Shown here: one piece after another, positions 33,551-42,958 of the stretch
Numbering within the stretch: the stretch's first letter is position 1
Layout: the number at the start of each line of letters is the position of its first letter
Assembly (NCBI GenBank): GCA_029582265.1
Contig: CM055822.1
Location: 39,200,679-39,264,678 of the forward strand
DNA from: Zoroaster sp. YZ-2022
Taxonomy: Eukaryota; Echinodermata; Asteroidea; Forcipulatida; Zoroasteridae
Length of the DNA stretch: 64,000 nt
Direction of reading: 5' to 3'
Translations under genes and position numbers: made by a program
The notes under the pieces: model-generated
What the model saw: only the letters and a program-made list of their open reading frames with translations
Told to the model about the DNA's origin: nothing
The model's database searches: none

Positions 33551-35764
33551 ATGGCACTTGTTAAATTTATGTCTGTGCTGTTTCTTTTACTGTCATTGGT
33601 TTTGATCAAAAACTTGGCCCTGTCAAATCCAACTGATGACTGGGTAATTGAAATTAGCAATTTTGCTCTTCATGAACTAGCAAAATCTAGTGGACATGCA
33701 CTTCACACGGAGTCAGCTGCCAAATCAGTCTTAGAAAACCTGTGTGCAAGTAACAAGATTGATTTGGAGTACGTTGATTTTAACCAAGCAGTTAATGCCC
33801 TTCGTTCTAAACTCAAGAAATTGGTTGGTAAATTTCGAGTTGCATTAAACAAGGGAGGCAGGCAAGTGTCGGCATTACAAGAACAAATATATAAACTGAA
33901 ACTTGGGGGTGCGAAAAGAAAAATCCTGCATGAGATTGAAAATGAGAGGAAAAAAAGGAAGATTGCTGAAGAACATGCCAAAAAGGTCAGTAATGAAGCC
34001 AAGCAATGCAAAAAACAAACAAAGAAAGCCCACACTTTACTCTCCAGGATCATTAAGAGGAGGGTAGGAACAAAGCGTAGTGTTAAAGCTAAGGGATCAT
34101 ATTCATGGCAGTGGAAAGCCAAACAAAAACAACAGTTAACAAATGAAGTAAATGTAACATGGGATTTTCTTCTCCAGGAAGGATTTCTTCCTAAACATCT
34201 AGTTGTTGGTGACAAGTACGGAAACATACATAGTGCTGGTTCAAATGCAAAAGAATGTGAGCACACAAAATTGTCAGTTGATAAATCGTTGTTTTTGAAA
34301 GATAGACACTGCGTTCCCGATGTAACTTATCATGAATATGCAATGGAAAGCAACGGGTTGATGCCACCCTTGTTGTCAATTCATACCAGAGCTAAAGAAA
34401 TAAATTTGATGTTTAATCTTCAAAAACTTGAAGAGTCGAATGCTGTTACAGAGAGGTTGGAAGACAAGCTTTTTTTGGCACTGGAGCATATGCATGCTTT
34501 GCACAAAGGACTGTCATTGAAAGACAAAGATGTTGTCAAAATAAAAATAACTGGGGATGGAACTACCTGTGGGAAAAGACTAAAAGTAACTAACATTGGA
34601 TTTGTGGTTATAATTGGAAATGTCATTTCTATCGATCACATACTAGCCATCACAACATGTCCAGAAAAATACCATGTCCTGAAACCTGTACTTGATGACA
34701 CGATAAAATTCATTTCCAGTACAAATACATTTGATTTCAAGGGGACAACATTGACGCTTCAGTTTTGTTTTTGTGCGGATTTGAAATTTATGAATGAAAT
34801 GATGGGAATCGGTGCTTGTTCAAGTAAATACTGTTGTTTATGGTGCAAGACTGCCTATGACAACTTTTTTGATGTGGAAGCTGATTGTCATTTAAGAAGT
34901 TTGGAAGAAACCCACCAACTTTCAAAGATGCCCGGTAAAAGTAGACTTAAGTTCTTTGCTTGTGTAAATCCACCAATGTTCCCTATTGACTATGGCAATG
35001 TTGTTATGGATGCACTTCATTTATACCTTCGGATTTCTGATCAGCTCATTCGAAAATTAATTCTCGAATTAAAGACCCAGGATAACATAACCAAGAATTC
35101 TAAGAATGATGGCAAGAAGCAACAGAATCTTGCAAAGTTTGAGTTATTCATCACTGGCATTGGTATTAAATGGACCTGTTCTACGGACAAAACCGGATTG
35201 CTTGAATATCGAGATTTCACAGGGCCTGAACATAAAACAATACAATCCAATATCGAACTAAAAACCCTGATGCCATGGCATAAAAAGCTGAGTGACATTG
35301 AAAAATTATGGCACGACTTTCCCAAATTAATGGAGCAAATGAAGCAGGACTTGGATGAAAATGGAATTTTGACATTTCAGGAAGAAGCAAAAGCATGGGT
35401 TAAATTATATTCCAGTGTTTACCAGAAAAGGGACGTCACATACTATATGCATGTGATGGTAAAGCATGTTGCTACAGTGCTTACAAACCATGGCTCCCTA
35501 AACCGATTTTCCCAACAGACATTTGAAAAACTGAATGACCAGATTACAAAGTGTTATTTTAGAGGCTCAAATCACAAAATTTCAAACTTACAAGCCCTGG
35601 AACAGATAATGCAAAAGAACAACAGAATCGTTTACCTGTACCCATCTTGTCATAGAAAGTCAAACAAAGTGCACTGTACTAAGTGTGGAACTGAAGGGCA
35701 TTACAAGCCATCTTGCTCTGTAAATCAAAATGTTCCTCTTTCACAGACTGTAGCATTGGATTGA
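33551..35764 (+). CDS. Transposase with RAG1/Transib-like DDE core and zinc knuckle
   Basis: Intact ORF of 737 codons. Order: hydrophobic start (1-25), a Lys/Glu-rich coiled coil (about 80-165), a basic patch, then a core. Candidate catalytic residues are D336 (KITGDGTT), D410 (FCADLKFM) and E659 (QQTFEKLN). Zinc-site candidates are C429 and C432 (CCLWCK) and H634 and H639 (MHVMVKH). The distances D-C 19, C-C 3, H-H 5 and H-E 20 equal those of mouse RAG1 (D708, C727, C730, H937, H942, E962). DALHLYLR (486-493) sits where RAG1 and relatives have a conserved DALH. A CCHC knuckle ends the protein (C709, C712, H717, C722). It should cut and paste its element. The hydrophobic N-terminus is odd for a nuclear enzyme; the true start may lie in an upstream exon. 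Family name not certain. Confidence 0.72.
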   Translation: MALVKFMSVLFLLLSLVLIKNLALSNPTDDWVIEISNFALHELAKSSGHALHTESAAKSVLENLCASNKIDLEYVDFNQAVNALRSKLKKLVGKFRVALNKGGRQVSALQEQIYKLKLGGAKRKILHEIENERKKRKIAEEHAKKVSNEAKQCKKQTKKAHTLLSRIIKRRVGTKRSVKAKGSYSWQWKAKQKQQLTNEVNVTWDFLLQEGFLPKHLVVGDKYGNIHSAGSNAKECEHTKLSVDKSLFLKDRHCVPDVTYHEYAMESNGLMPPLLSIHTRAKEINLMFNLQKLEESNAVTERLEDKLFLALEHMHALHKGLSLKDKDVVKIKITGDGTTCGKRLKVTNIGFVVIIGNVISIDHILAITTCPEKYHVLKPVLDDTIKFISSTNTFDFKGTTLTLQFCFCADLKFMNEMMGIGACSSKYCCLWCKTAYDNFFDVEADCHLRSLEETHQLSKMPGKSRLKFFACVNPPMFPIDYGNVVMDALHLYLRISDQLIRKLILELKTQDNITKNSKNDGKKQQNLAKFELFITGIGIKWTCSTDKTGLLEYRDFTGPEHKTIQSNIELKTLMPWHKKLSDIEKLWHDFPKLMEQMKQDLDENGILTFQEEAKAWVKLYSSVYQKRDVTYYMHVMVKHVATVLTNHGSLNRFSQQTFEKLNDQITKCYFRGSNHKISNLQALEQIMQKNNRIVYLYPSCHRKSNKVHCTKCGTEGHYKPSCSVNQNVPLSQTVALD

Positions 35765-36090
35765 GTTGGAGTTTAATGTTGATGTATCAAGTTAACAAGG
35801 ATGTGTATTCTATCTTTTGTAATTTTGTTTGTTTTTATATATATATATATTTTTTAAATTAATGTACACGTGCATGTATGTGTCTGAACAAATCTAAATT
35901 TTGATGCAAGCCCTAGACAGATAATGCAAAAGACCAACAGAATCGTTTACCTGTACCCATCTTGTCATAGAAAGACAAAGTGCACTAGTGTACTAAGTGT
36001 GGAATTGAAGGGCTCTGTAAATCAAAATGGAGATTACTGTTGGTGTATCAAGTTTAACAAGGATGTGTATTCTATCTTTTGTATTATTAT
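35592..36090 (+). repeat. Direct duplication of the transposase 3' end
   Basis: Bases 35592-35830 (last codons and 3' untranslated start) recur at about 35907-36090 with two internal losses. Shared words include CAGATAATGCAAAAGA, TCGTTTACCTGTACCCATC and AAGGATGTGTATTCTATC. The second copy contains the zinc-knuckle codons but lacks an open frame. Confidence 0.85.
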
Positions 36091-36463
36091 TTTTTTTTAA
36101 ATTAATATGCTTCTACATGTCTGAACAAATATTTATTTTGACACACAGCTATGTATTTAGAGGGTTTTGATTTTCTCAAATATAACCTGTGATTCTTACA
36201 TCTTAACTTTTATCGTTTTTAAATATTTTATGATGCAACTTAAATTTATTCAAAACAAGGTGATAGTTGCTTGTATGATAATTTCTCAGTTTGATTAAGT
36301 ACATGTGAGTTTTGCCAATGGAACATGTGTCATGTAACAATATCTGTATACCTATGATGCAAACCTTTATTTTTATCACTGTAGTAGAAATGGCAGTAGC
36401 TTGCCTATTTTGTACATATTATAAGTCATCATTGTTTTCTTTAACATAGTTTTTTACTGTTTC

Positions 36464-36475
36464 AATAAATATGTT
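36464..36475 (+). terminator. Polyadenylation signal of the nested element
   Basis: AATAAA in TTTCAATAAATATG lies about 700 bases after the transposase stop and about 300 bases before the end of the element, followed by T-rich sequence. It is the best-placed signal for the shared transcript. Confidence 0.35.
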
Positions 36476-36775
36476 TTTGCTCGTTGAAAGAGGTCTTAAA
36501 TTTTAACTTATTTTGTGCGTGTTCATTGTTTATCTAATGTAACAAAACATGTATGTAAAATCATTGAGGATGTACATGTGTATTAAGCACACCCTCATGC
36601 AAAAGGATCACGTACACCCCTTTTCTCGAAGAATGGTTTCCCCCAAAAGGCAAGATGTTTATCTCACGGTCTCCCACGTACATCCTGTGGTATGTGCCTG
36701 CTATACTTCCAGCACTGTACCAGTGGAATTAACTTGTGTTCTTAGGTTGACATTTCTCACGAAACAAATTGATAT

Positions 36776-37035
36776 GCTTAAATGGTTAATTCATTTGCTA
36801 TTTTATCTGATGAAACTTTCTATCATATTGTTTGTTAATAAAAACTCATAGACATCGAGAGACATGGTTAATCAACCAAATAAGAACTGTTTAAAGTAAC
36901 TTCTGTTTCAAGTATACAAACAGAGCTTACCAGTCACATTCACCAAAGTAACACTTGAAAAAATGTTTCCACCTATTTCAAAATTTTAAGAAAAAAGTCA
37001 GTTCACATTAGTTCACTTTGGTAGTATTTGCTGTT
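36776..37035 (-). repeat. Right inverted arm, outer part
   Basis: Reverse complement of 25141-25405, ending with the terminal GTATTTGCTGTT and TTAA. It proves that the 5 kb before it is an insertion in the arm. Confidence 0.92.
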
Positions 37036-37088
37036 TTAAATAGATCCACACTTAGAACATTTTATCAGTTGACTTGATTGAAAGGAGG

Positions 37089-37542
37089 GGTAGAATGTCG
37101 TATCCGACCGCCACTTTTTCTCATTCAATATAACCAATAATGTAATCTAACCGACCCAGTAAGGTGGAGAACATATGGATGATGATGGACATATACTTCA
37201 AATATTCCAGGATATTTATTTCATGAAAAATCAGGCATTTTTGGTATACGATGACTTCCTCAGTCATGTCAGTCTGATCTTGCCAACTCCCCTGTTAGTG
37301 ACCAACATGGTCATTGTACATGCGCAGTGGCAACTATAATAGGATCCTTCTATTTTCTGAAGGGGAGGATTTTTTAGAAGGGAAATATTGTCGGAAAATC
37401 ATCATAAAAGTGGATTTTAAAAATAGTTTTCGCTTTATGTACCCCCAGAAATCGATAGAATAATTTGTTTTAACTGGTTAGTGGTTGCAAAAAAATTCCA
37501 AAAACCGCTTAGAAAGTGGCGGTCGGATACGACATTCTTTCT
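37089..37542. mobile_element. 454-bp MITE with 25-bp inverted repeats (Mutator-like target size)
   Basis: AGAATGTCGTATCCGACCGC from 37092 and its complement ending at 37537 form perfect 25-bp inverted repeats. GAAAGGAGG stands at 37080-37088 and again at 37543-37551, a 9-base target duplication. A related segment at 38590-38670 has the uninterrupted site (GAAAGGAGGAACATG at 38614). Nine-base duplications are typical of Mutator-like elements. The interior has no ORF. Confidence 0.88.
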
Positions 37543-37551
37543 GAAAGGAGG

Positions 37552-39486
37552 AACATGGTTTTATACCACAAGATTACAGCCCCATTGTTTGAAAAGTATA
37601 ATCAGAGAAACTTCTAAGATCCTGGTGATCTTTGCTTGATAATGGGTGAATGCATTTTACAATCCTGGTGTATGTTGCATTGATATGGGTGGCTGGAGTC
37701 AATTAGTCCTAGATGAGGGATTTCTCTAATTCATCATAACGTATATTGAGCCTCAAATATTGCAACAAAATCAAACAGTCCTCTGAAATTGCAGTTTGAC
37801 CCAGAAACCTTTTGTTGAGAAACAGTAACTTCCAAACATATGTAAGTTAACTATTTTAATGTGAACCCTAATGTATTTTTTTATATTGTCATTTTAAAAC
37901 TGTTATTGTCTTGTAAGAAAAAAACATTCAACACTTGTATAGTTTTCCTTTTCTTTTTCATTTATCCAGGTTTAAACGGAATGAGAGCTCACTTGAATTG
38001 AACAAACATGTTATTAAACCAAAATAAGGGGTTTCATCTATCTTAGGTATAAATAGAAAATGGGTTCAAGCTACTGAGAATGCACTATATACCTTGTGTG
38101 TTGAGTCCCTGTTGTACATGCAGGAAAGGTATTCAAGGGAGACACATTACATTGTATATGTCTCCTATATGTACAAATGCTGTAAACATTGTCTCCCTGT
38201 TGTATGAATATTGAAATGACTACACTGTATACATACGGTATGTCTCCTAAATATAGACATTTTCATTCTGATTTCACATCTTTCAATCTGATAAAATTAT
38301 CACGGCTACAAGGTGATTTGGTACAAGATTCTGTATAGCTGTTGGTATTTTGTACATTAATCTTAGCCCTTATACAATATTTGTGATCTTGAGGACTATA
38401 AATGATCACAGTTGTCATAAGAAATGTACTTGTGTAAATTTAGTGATTGTAGCAGATTCAAATGAAATGTTCATGTTTTATGTGTTTATCATTTCACTAA
38501 AATTATAAAAAAAAGTTATTCAAATGAATTCCAGTCTCCCAAAGAAAAATAATTGAATAAATTGCATTCTCCCAACAACGCTAATACGTTGACATTTATC
38601 AATTGACTTGTTTGAAAGGAGGAACATGTATACCATAAGATTACAGCCCCGTTGTTTGAACAGTTTTTATATATTTCATGTTTAAATATTTTACGACCGT
38701 TTATGTCTTAAAGATGAAATGACAAAAATATATAGAGACTCTGTGTCCATGCCCGTGCAATGTCATTACATCAATGGTCATTAGAGATAATATAATGTTT
38801 AGGTTGAAAAACTTGATATTCATTTCTTTAGTACCAGTAATCATTTAAGATGGATTTTGTTGTTCCTTGCTCAAATGGAAGCTTATAACTTTCTGTACTC
38901 CAGAAAGAAAGAAAAACAAAAACAATGTAACATTCATGTTTGCTTCAAATTCCAAATAAATTAGGGATCCATCAAGAATGTATCAGTTTAAACTTTGAAA
39001 CAAAATTAAGTGTAATGTATAAGCAAGTACAGGGAATTTATTTCTGTATGTTTAAGGAAAAATTACACTTCCGAAACACGTTTTCCTGATGTTTGTCAGT
39101 AAACGTTTAAAGTAATAGTAGGCTAATTGTAATTGTGGTTTAGTTTTGGCATTAAACATAAAATCATTAACACTGAAGTCGTGTGTTATTTGTTATTTAT
39201 TGATAGATTGATTTTATTAGTGTAAGCTCGCCAGACCGTTATAGAGCTACATAGCATGTACGTGTCTCCGTAAGGCACTACGTTTAATAATGTTTGTCCT
39301 CCTTATGTCCACAGAGGGTAAAAAACGTAAGTGAGACAAAATAACCCAAAAAAATGTTTGTTTGTAAATACCTCTCTGACGGACATAATGGATATCGCAA
39401 CAGCACAATCTCGTCTTAACATTTTAACAACTTAATTCGGTTCATAGATGCGCATTGATGGGTCATATAGACCAAAGTATTTTAGT
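37552..39486. other. Non-coding spacer
   Basis: I see no gene. A 75-base segment at 38590-38670 repeats the flanks of the MITE at 37.1-37.6 kb (GATTACAGCCCCGTTGTTTGAA). The rest is unique A+T-rich sequence with no supported feature. Confidence 0.5.
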
Positions 39487-40265
39487 CTGCCACTCGGCAG
39501 ATATGGTCTAGCCTCTGACCCTGCCCCACAGAGCAATAGATAATTGGACCGACCACCAACATAGGGGTTGGTTAGCTCAGTTGGTAGAGCGCTCGTACGT
39601 TATTCGAGAGGTCGCGGGTTCCAGTCCGGCATCAGCCAGTTTTTCTTTGCTCGCTTCACGTTTATATAATATTTCAGGCAAGTTTCTCCCTATAAATCTA
39701 CTTTGTGTTCAACCACGTAAAAGGCTTGTGTCCCGTTGTGTGATCCCCGCTACTGCCGTTACCCAGGTTGTTTGCATCTTAACTGGGGCTTGATTCCTGG
39801 GTACTCGGCAGATATGGTTTGGTCTCTGACCTTGCCCAACAGAGCAATAGATAATTGAACCTGCGACCTCTCGAATACCGTACGACCGCTCTACCAACTG
39901 AGCTAACCAGCCCCTGTGTGGGCGGTCCACTTATTCCAATTATCTATTGCTCTATGGGGCCAGGTCAGAGGCCAAACCATATCTGCCGAGTAGCCAGGGA
40001 TCAAGCCCCGGTCAGATGCAAACAACCTGGGTAACGGCAGTAGCGGGGATCACACAACTTGGGACACAAGCCTTTTACGTGGTTGTACACAAAGTAGATT
40101 TATAGGGAGAAACTGACCTGAATATTATATAAACGGGTGAGAAAAAATGGCTGATGCCGGACTCGAAGCAGCGACCTCTCGAATACCGTACGAGCGCTCT
40201 ACCAACTGAGCTAACTAGCCCCTATGTTGGTGGGCGGGCCAAACCATATCTGCCGAGTAGCCAGG
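39487..40265. mobile_element. Cluster of tRNA-derived SINE units, direct and inverted
   Basis: One unit consists of a tail word (CTCGGCAGATATGG ... AGAGCAATAGATAATTGG), then a tRNA-like head, then a body ending GGGGCTTGATCCCTGG. A plus-strand unit with head at 39567-39639 is followed by part of a second tail. This joins directly (about 39858) to minus-strand units with heads at about 39857-39912 (cut) and 40153-40226. The head folds as a tRNA: acceptor GGTTGGT/ATCAGCC, D stem GCTC/GAGC, T arm GGTTCCAGTCC. The anticodon arm is irregular (base 33 is C), so these are repeat copies and not working tRNA genes. Body sequences of the two orientations can pair over about 300 bases. Confidence 0.75.
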
Positions 40266-40269
40266 GATC

Positions 40270-40937
40270 AATATAAAATAAATTGGGAGGGTGGCCTCAG
40301 CTTTCGATCCAAACCGGACCTTCATCAGAGTCTTTCACAAAGTACAAACATAAAAAACATCCATTTATAGGGAAAAGGGAAAGCAAAGGATCATGGGGCG
40401 GGATCCAAAAAAGCGAGAAAATAGTACCCAATTAAAGATAAGCATCGTTCTAGAAAAGCCAATAGGAGTATCAGAAGTGAACAAAATAAGTAGCTTGTGG
40501 TAAAGTTAGGGTAAAGGAGGGATTATTGAGCCACACAAAAAGAAGAGGTGGCAGCTTTGTAGTAAAGCTAGGGTAAAAATAGGACAATACACAAAGGGTT
40601 ATGACAACAAAAAAGGAGGGTTAATTACACCATACAAATTGAGGACTTGGTGTGTGGGTGTAAATAGCTAAATTAAAATTGTACTAAAAGAGACAGTTGG
40701 AAAAATGTAATGATATACAAGATAAGGTAACATAAAGGTAAAAATACATATCAAGGGAGTTGATGAAATCCAGTAATGATATTGGTGAATAGGAATGATA
40801 TAGGTAAATGTAGCTGGGTTATTTGATACATGCGTTGATGTTGAGACCATATGGTTGAAGTGTGTGGTGATGATGTATCCAGTGTGACTCCCTAAGTTTG
40901 CGATGCGTATCATTGCTAGTACAGGCTTCAATTACAA
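40270..40937 (-). mobile_element. Penelope-like element, 3' part (end of GIY-YIG domain and tail)
   Basis: On the minus strand, from 40937 downward, the frame reads VIEACTSNDTHRKLRES then HWIHHH and LQPYGLN. This is the C-terminal half of a GIY-YIG nuclease domain with the catalytic Glu (LRES). A non-coding tail of about 550 bases follows, then near 40270-40330 a conserved end with a hammerhead-like core. It is the missing continuation of the piece at 51794-53320; the two are separated by the insertion at 40938-51793. Confidence 0.75.
40300..40330 (-). ncRNA. Hammerhead-ribozyme-like core at the end of the Penelope element
   Basis: Minus strand: CTGATGA (complement of 40322-40328), a 5-bp helix GGTCC/GGATC closing a 5-base loop, then GAAA (complement of 40302-40305). 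This is the conserved core between helices I, II and III of hammerhead ribozymes, which Penelope-like elements are known to carry in their terminal repeats. I could not form convincing stems I and III around it, so it may be a degenerate or partial ribozyme. Confidence 0.4.
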
Positions 40938-41171
40938 CTAGAGCTTAAGTGTTTGTTAGAACAAACACACGGTGTTCGAGTCAACTTCCGGTTCAATCAA
41001 ATTATCAACGATGATGTCAATATCATATTTTGTAAAGGTATATCATCTTTTATTATAACAATGTCAATTTCATATTCCAAAATATATCAATTTTGCATTA
41101 GAATGTGTTGACTTTGGACTTTGGACCGGAAGTAAAGATCAGAACAGGTGATTTGGAGGTCATATATATAT
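40938..41171 (+). repeat. Dispersed repeat, start of copy A
   Basis: It begins CTAGAGCTTAAGTGTTTG and contains a tight hairpin (GTGTTTGTT/AACAAACAC) and CTTCCGGTTCAATC. The same sequence returns at 47957-48200 with about 90 percent identity by eye. The matching end of copy A (GGATGCCTTTGTTGCCGGAC ... GAAGAAGAAG) lies at 47905-47940, beyond the gypsy element. Confidence 0.85.
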
Positions 41172-42387
41172 GACTGTATGGCAGCGTTATTCAGTCAACC
41201 ACGGATGGATCAGTGTGGGGGTCGAGTGACTTATTAATTTATTTATTTGCTTATTTCGTTTTGATGGATGTTGACATTAAAGTTTATATTATATACGGCA
41301 CAACACTTGGTTGAATGGTAAGAGATGCCATGGGGAATATATAAGAATCACCCAAGACTTCTGTACTACCGTTTTAGTCTAACTGCACGACCAAACGCGG
41401 GATTCTATGCAAGCCACATTTTCAACGTTAAATCGTATTATTAGTCAAGAGATCTCGAGTTTTGAAAAACATATTTAGAGGGCGCTACATATGTTTTCGA
41501 TAAGGGTGTTATTGATATTTCTCATGTAATTTGTATGCCTAATTTGATGAACTTATCATTTCGCCTATCGCTGTTGTCAATGAAACAGCCATAGCCTAAC
41601 AACAACACCATTTAATATATAACAAATAAATTTCCCGAATTTCACAATAAATTTGGGAGGTCACTTTTGAAAATTGGGTACAAGTTTAGGGTTTTGCCAA
41701 AGACAGTCACATCTGGCTTTTTTGAAGAAGCAGATGAAACACTTAATGTTCTGCTCTCTTTATTAGTGGAACAAATCACATAAACACAACGAACGAATGA
41801 ACTTTTGGAAAAAATCAATTATGTTTTATCCAAAGAGACAATCCGGTTCTAACTTCTGTTGAACCAGTACTTGCAACTTGCAATAGGATGAACACAAAAG
41901 CCACACTTGGCTTCGTTCACATTCCTAGGTGTATAGCTACCACTGATAACTTGTATTTTCTAAAATAATGTAATTTGCAATAATGTAATTTGCAATTATA
42001 TTTTGATGTATTTGTAATTGTGAACACCAAGTAAATGTCATGTCACAATAACAAGTGGCAAATGATTGCCCGCAATTGAGACATGAAAGCGTTGCTAATG
42101 CTACCAAAGGATCTGAAAAAACAACGCAAATACTCAGTTACGGACCCATATCATCTTGTACGAAAAATACAATTTGAAAAACAAACCAACAAAAGATGTA
42201 GTGTCACTGATTAGGATTGCATACAACCTTATTTTTCATTCAAATCTGATGACAATTCCTTTAAACAAAAACTCCTGTGACAGATGTAGGTCACCTTTCA
42301 CGTCAGATTTTAGAAATACATATTTTAAGACACGAGAAAAATATTACAGGACACCGAAAAACTTACGAAAACCCACATGGCCCAGTT
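41172..42387. other. Inner part of copy A and target sequence of the gypsy element
   Basis: No recognised gene. A frame of about 65 codons from 42266 would continue across the gypsy insertion site (GTAGT) to a stop at 47693, with readable words HGPVVVMYLDSP on both sides of the target. It could be a decayed exon. The family is unknown. Confidence 0.3.
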
Positions 42388-42392
42388 GTAGT

Positions 42393-42552
42393 TGTTATAA
42401 AGCAATATATTAATAAATCACACACATACACAAGATGTTGTTGACGTTCAATATGCTGTCATGTTCCATGTACTACAGACTCTATAGAAATCAACCCCCA
42501 GGTCAAAGGTTATATGCGTATGAATGTTTATACAATAATGAGTTCCTTTACA
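42393..42552 (-). repeat. 3' LTR of the gypsy element
   Basis: 160 bases, TG...CA ends in the element sense (TGTAAAGG ... TATAACA). Preceded in the element sense by a polypurine tract (AAAGGGGGGA, complement of 42553-42562). Confidence 0.95.
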
Positions 42553-42698
42553 TCCCCCCTTTATTGAAAAGAAAGAAAAATTACTTTCCGTAAACCAATC
42601 AATCTTGTGTTGGAAGATTTCAAGACAAAAGTAGTTGCAAGAGGGTAAAATATTGTAGTTTTTCATTTTAATATTTTTTAATATTTTTATTTTATTTA

Positions 42699-42729
<31 letters not shown>

Positions 42730-42958
42730 TTTTATAACCGGGCAATGAACTGTCAATATTTTGGTGTAGGAAAACAAGAAATGGTGTAACAATTAAACTA
42801 ATCAACATGAATATCAAAAACTTTATCAATTCAAAAATTTGAAATACTGAAAAAACTGCTGAGAAATAAAAACAAGTATTGTAACTGGCTCGGAAAAAAC
42901 ACTAAAATATCGAAACCTATAACTGTTTGTAGAAGAACTTAAAACAGAGTCTCGTTAT

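Larger units (their letters stand above)
31817..36771 (+). mobile_element. Nested two-gene DNA transposon with RAG1-like transposase
   Basis: The left arm of the host transposon serves as an uninterrupted reference: its complement runs TTCCACTTACTTAAATGG, while the right arm is cut after TTCCAC (31812) and resumes at TTAAATGG (36778). ATAT stands at both borders (31813-31816, 36772-36775). The target duplication is therefore ATAT, TA or AT; these cannot be told apart. The ends share a weak inverted repeat (GGATTTGTT and, complemented, CAATTTGTT). Inside are a non-coding first exon with intron, two intact ORFs in the same direction, a partly duplicated 3' end and a polyadenylation signal. The element is younger than the host transposon it lies in. 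Confidence 0.8.
25141..37035. mobile_element. TTAA-flanked DNA transposon with very long inverted arms
   Basis: Both ends start AACAGCAAATACTA (25141-25154, and the complement at 37022-37035) and both are flanked by TTAA (25137-25140, 37036-37039). The arms are inverted copies: 25141-26633 on the left; 30838-31812 plus 36776-37035 on the right, where a second transposon (31817-36771) cuts the right arm. Arm sequence outside the array is almost identical between sides, with a one-base indel in the first 20 bases. Without the nested insertion the element is about 6.9 kb. TTAA targets are known for piggyBac, Kolobok and Sola3 elements, but the end does not look like piggyBac CCC. The 4.2-kb interior has no recognisable transposase, so the copy is probably non-autonomous. 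Confidence 0.8.

Noticed and set aside
33703..34266. 187-codon minus-strand ORF opposite the transposase
   Set aside because: It is the complement of the Lys/Glu-rich coiled-coil region, giving Phe/Leu/Ser-rich nonsense; it is a shadow of the real gene.
39567..39639. Functional tRNA gene
   Set aside because: The anticodon arm is irregular (base 33 is C, stem mismatch), and the same sequence occurs in several broken copies with a shared body, which marks a SINE.
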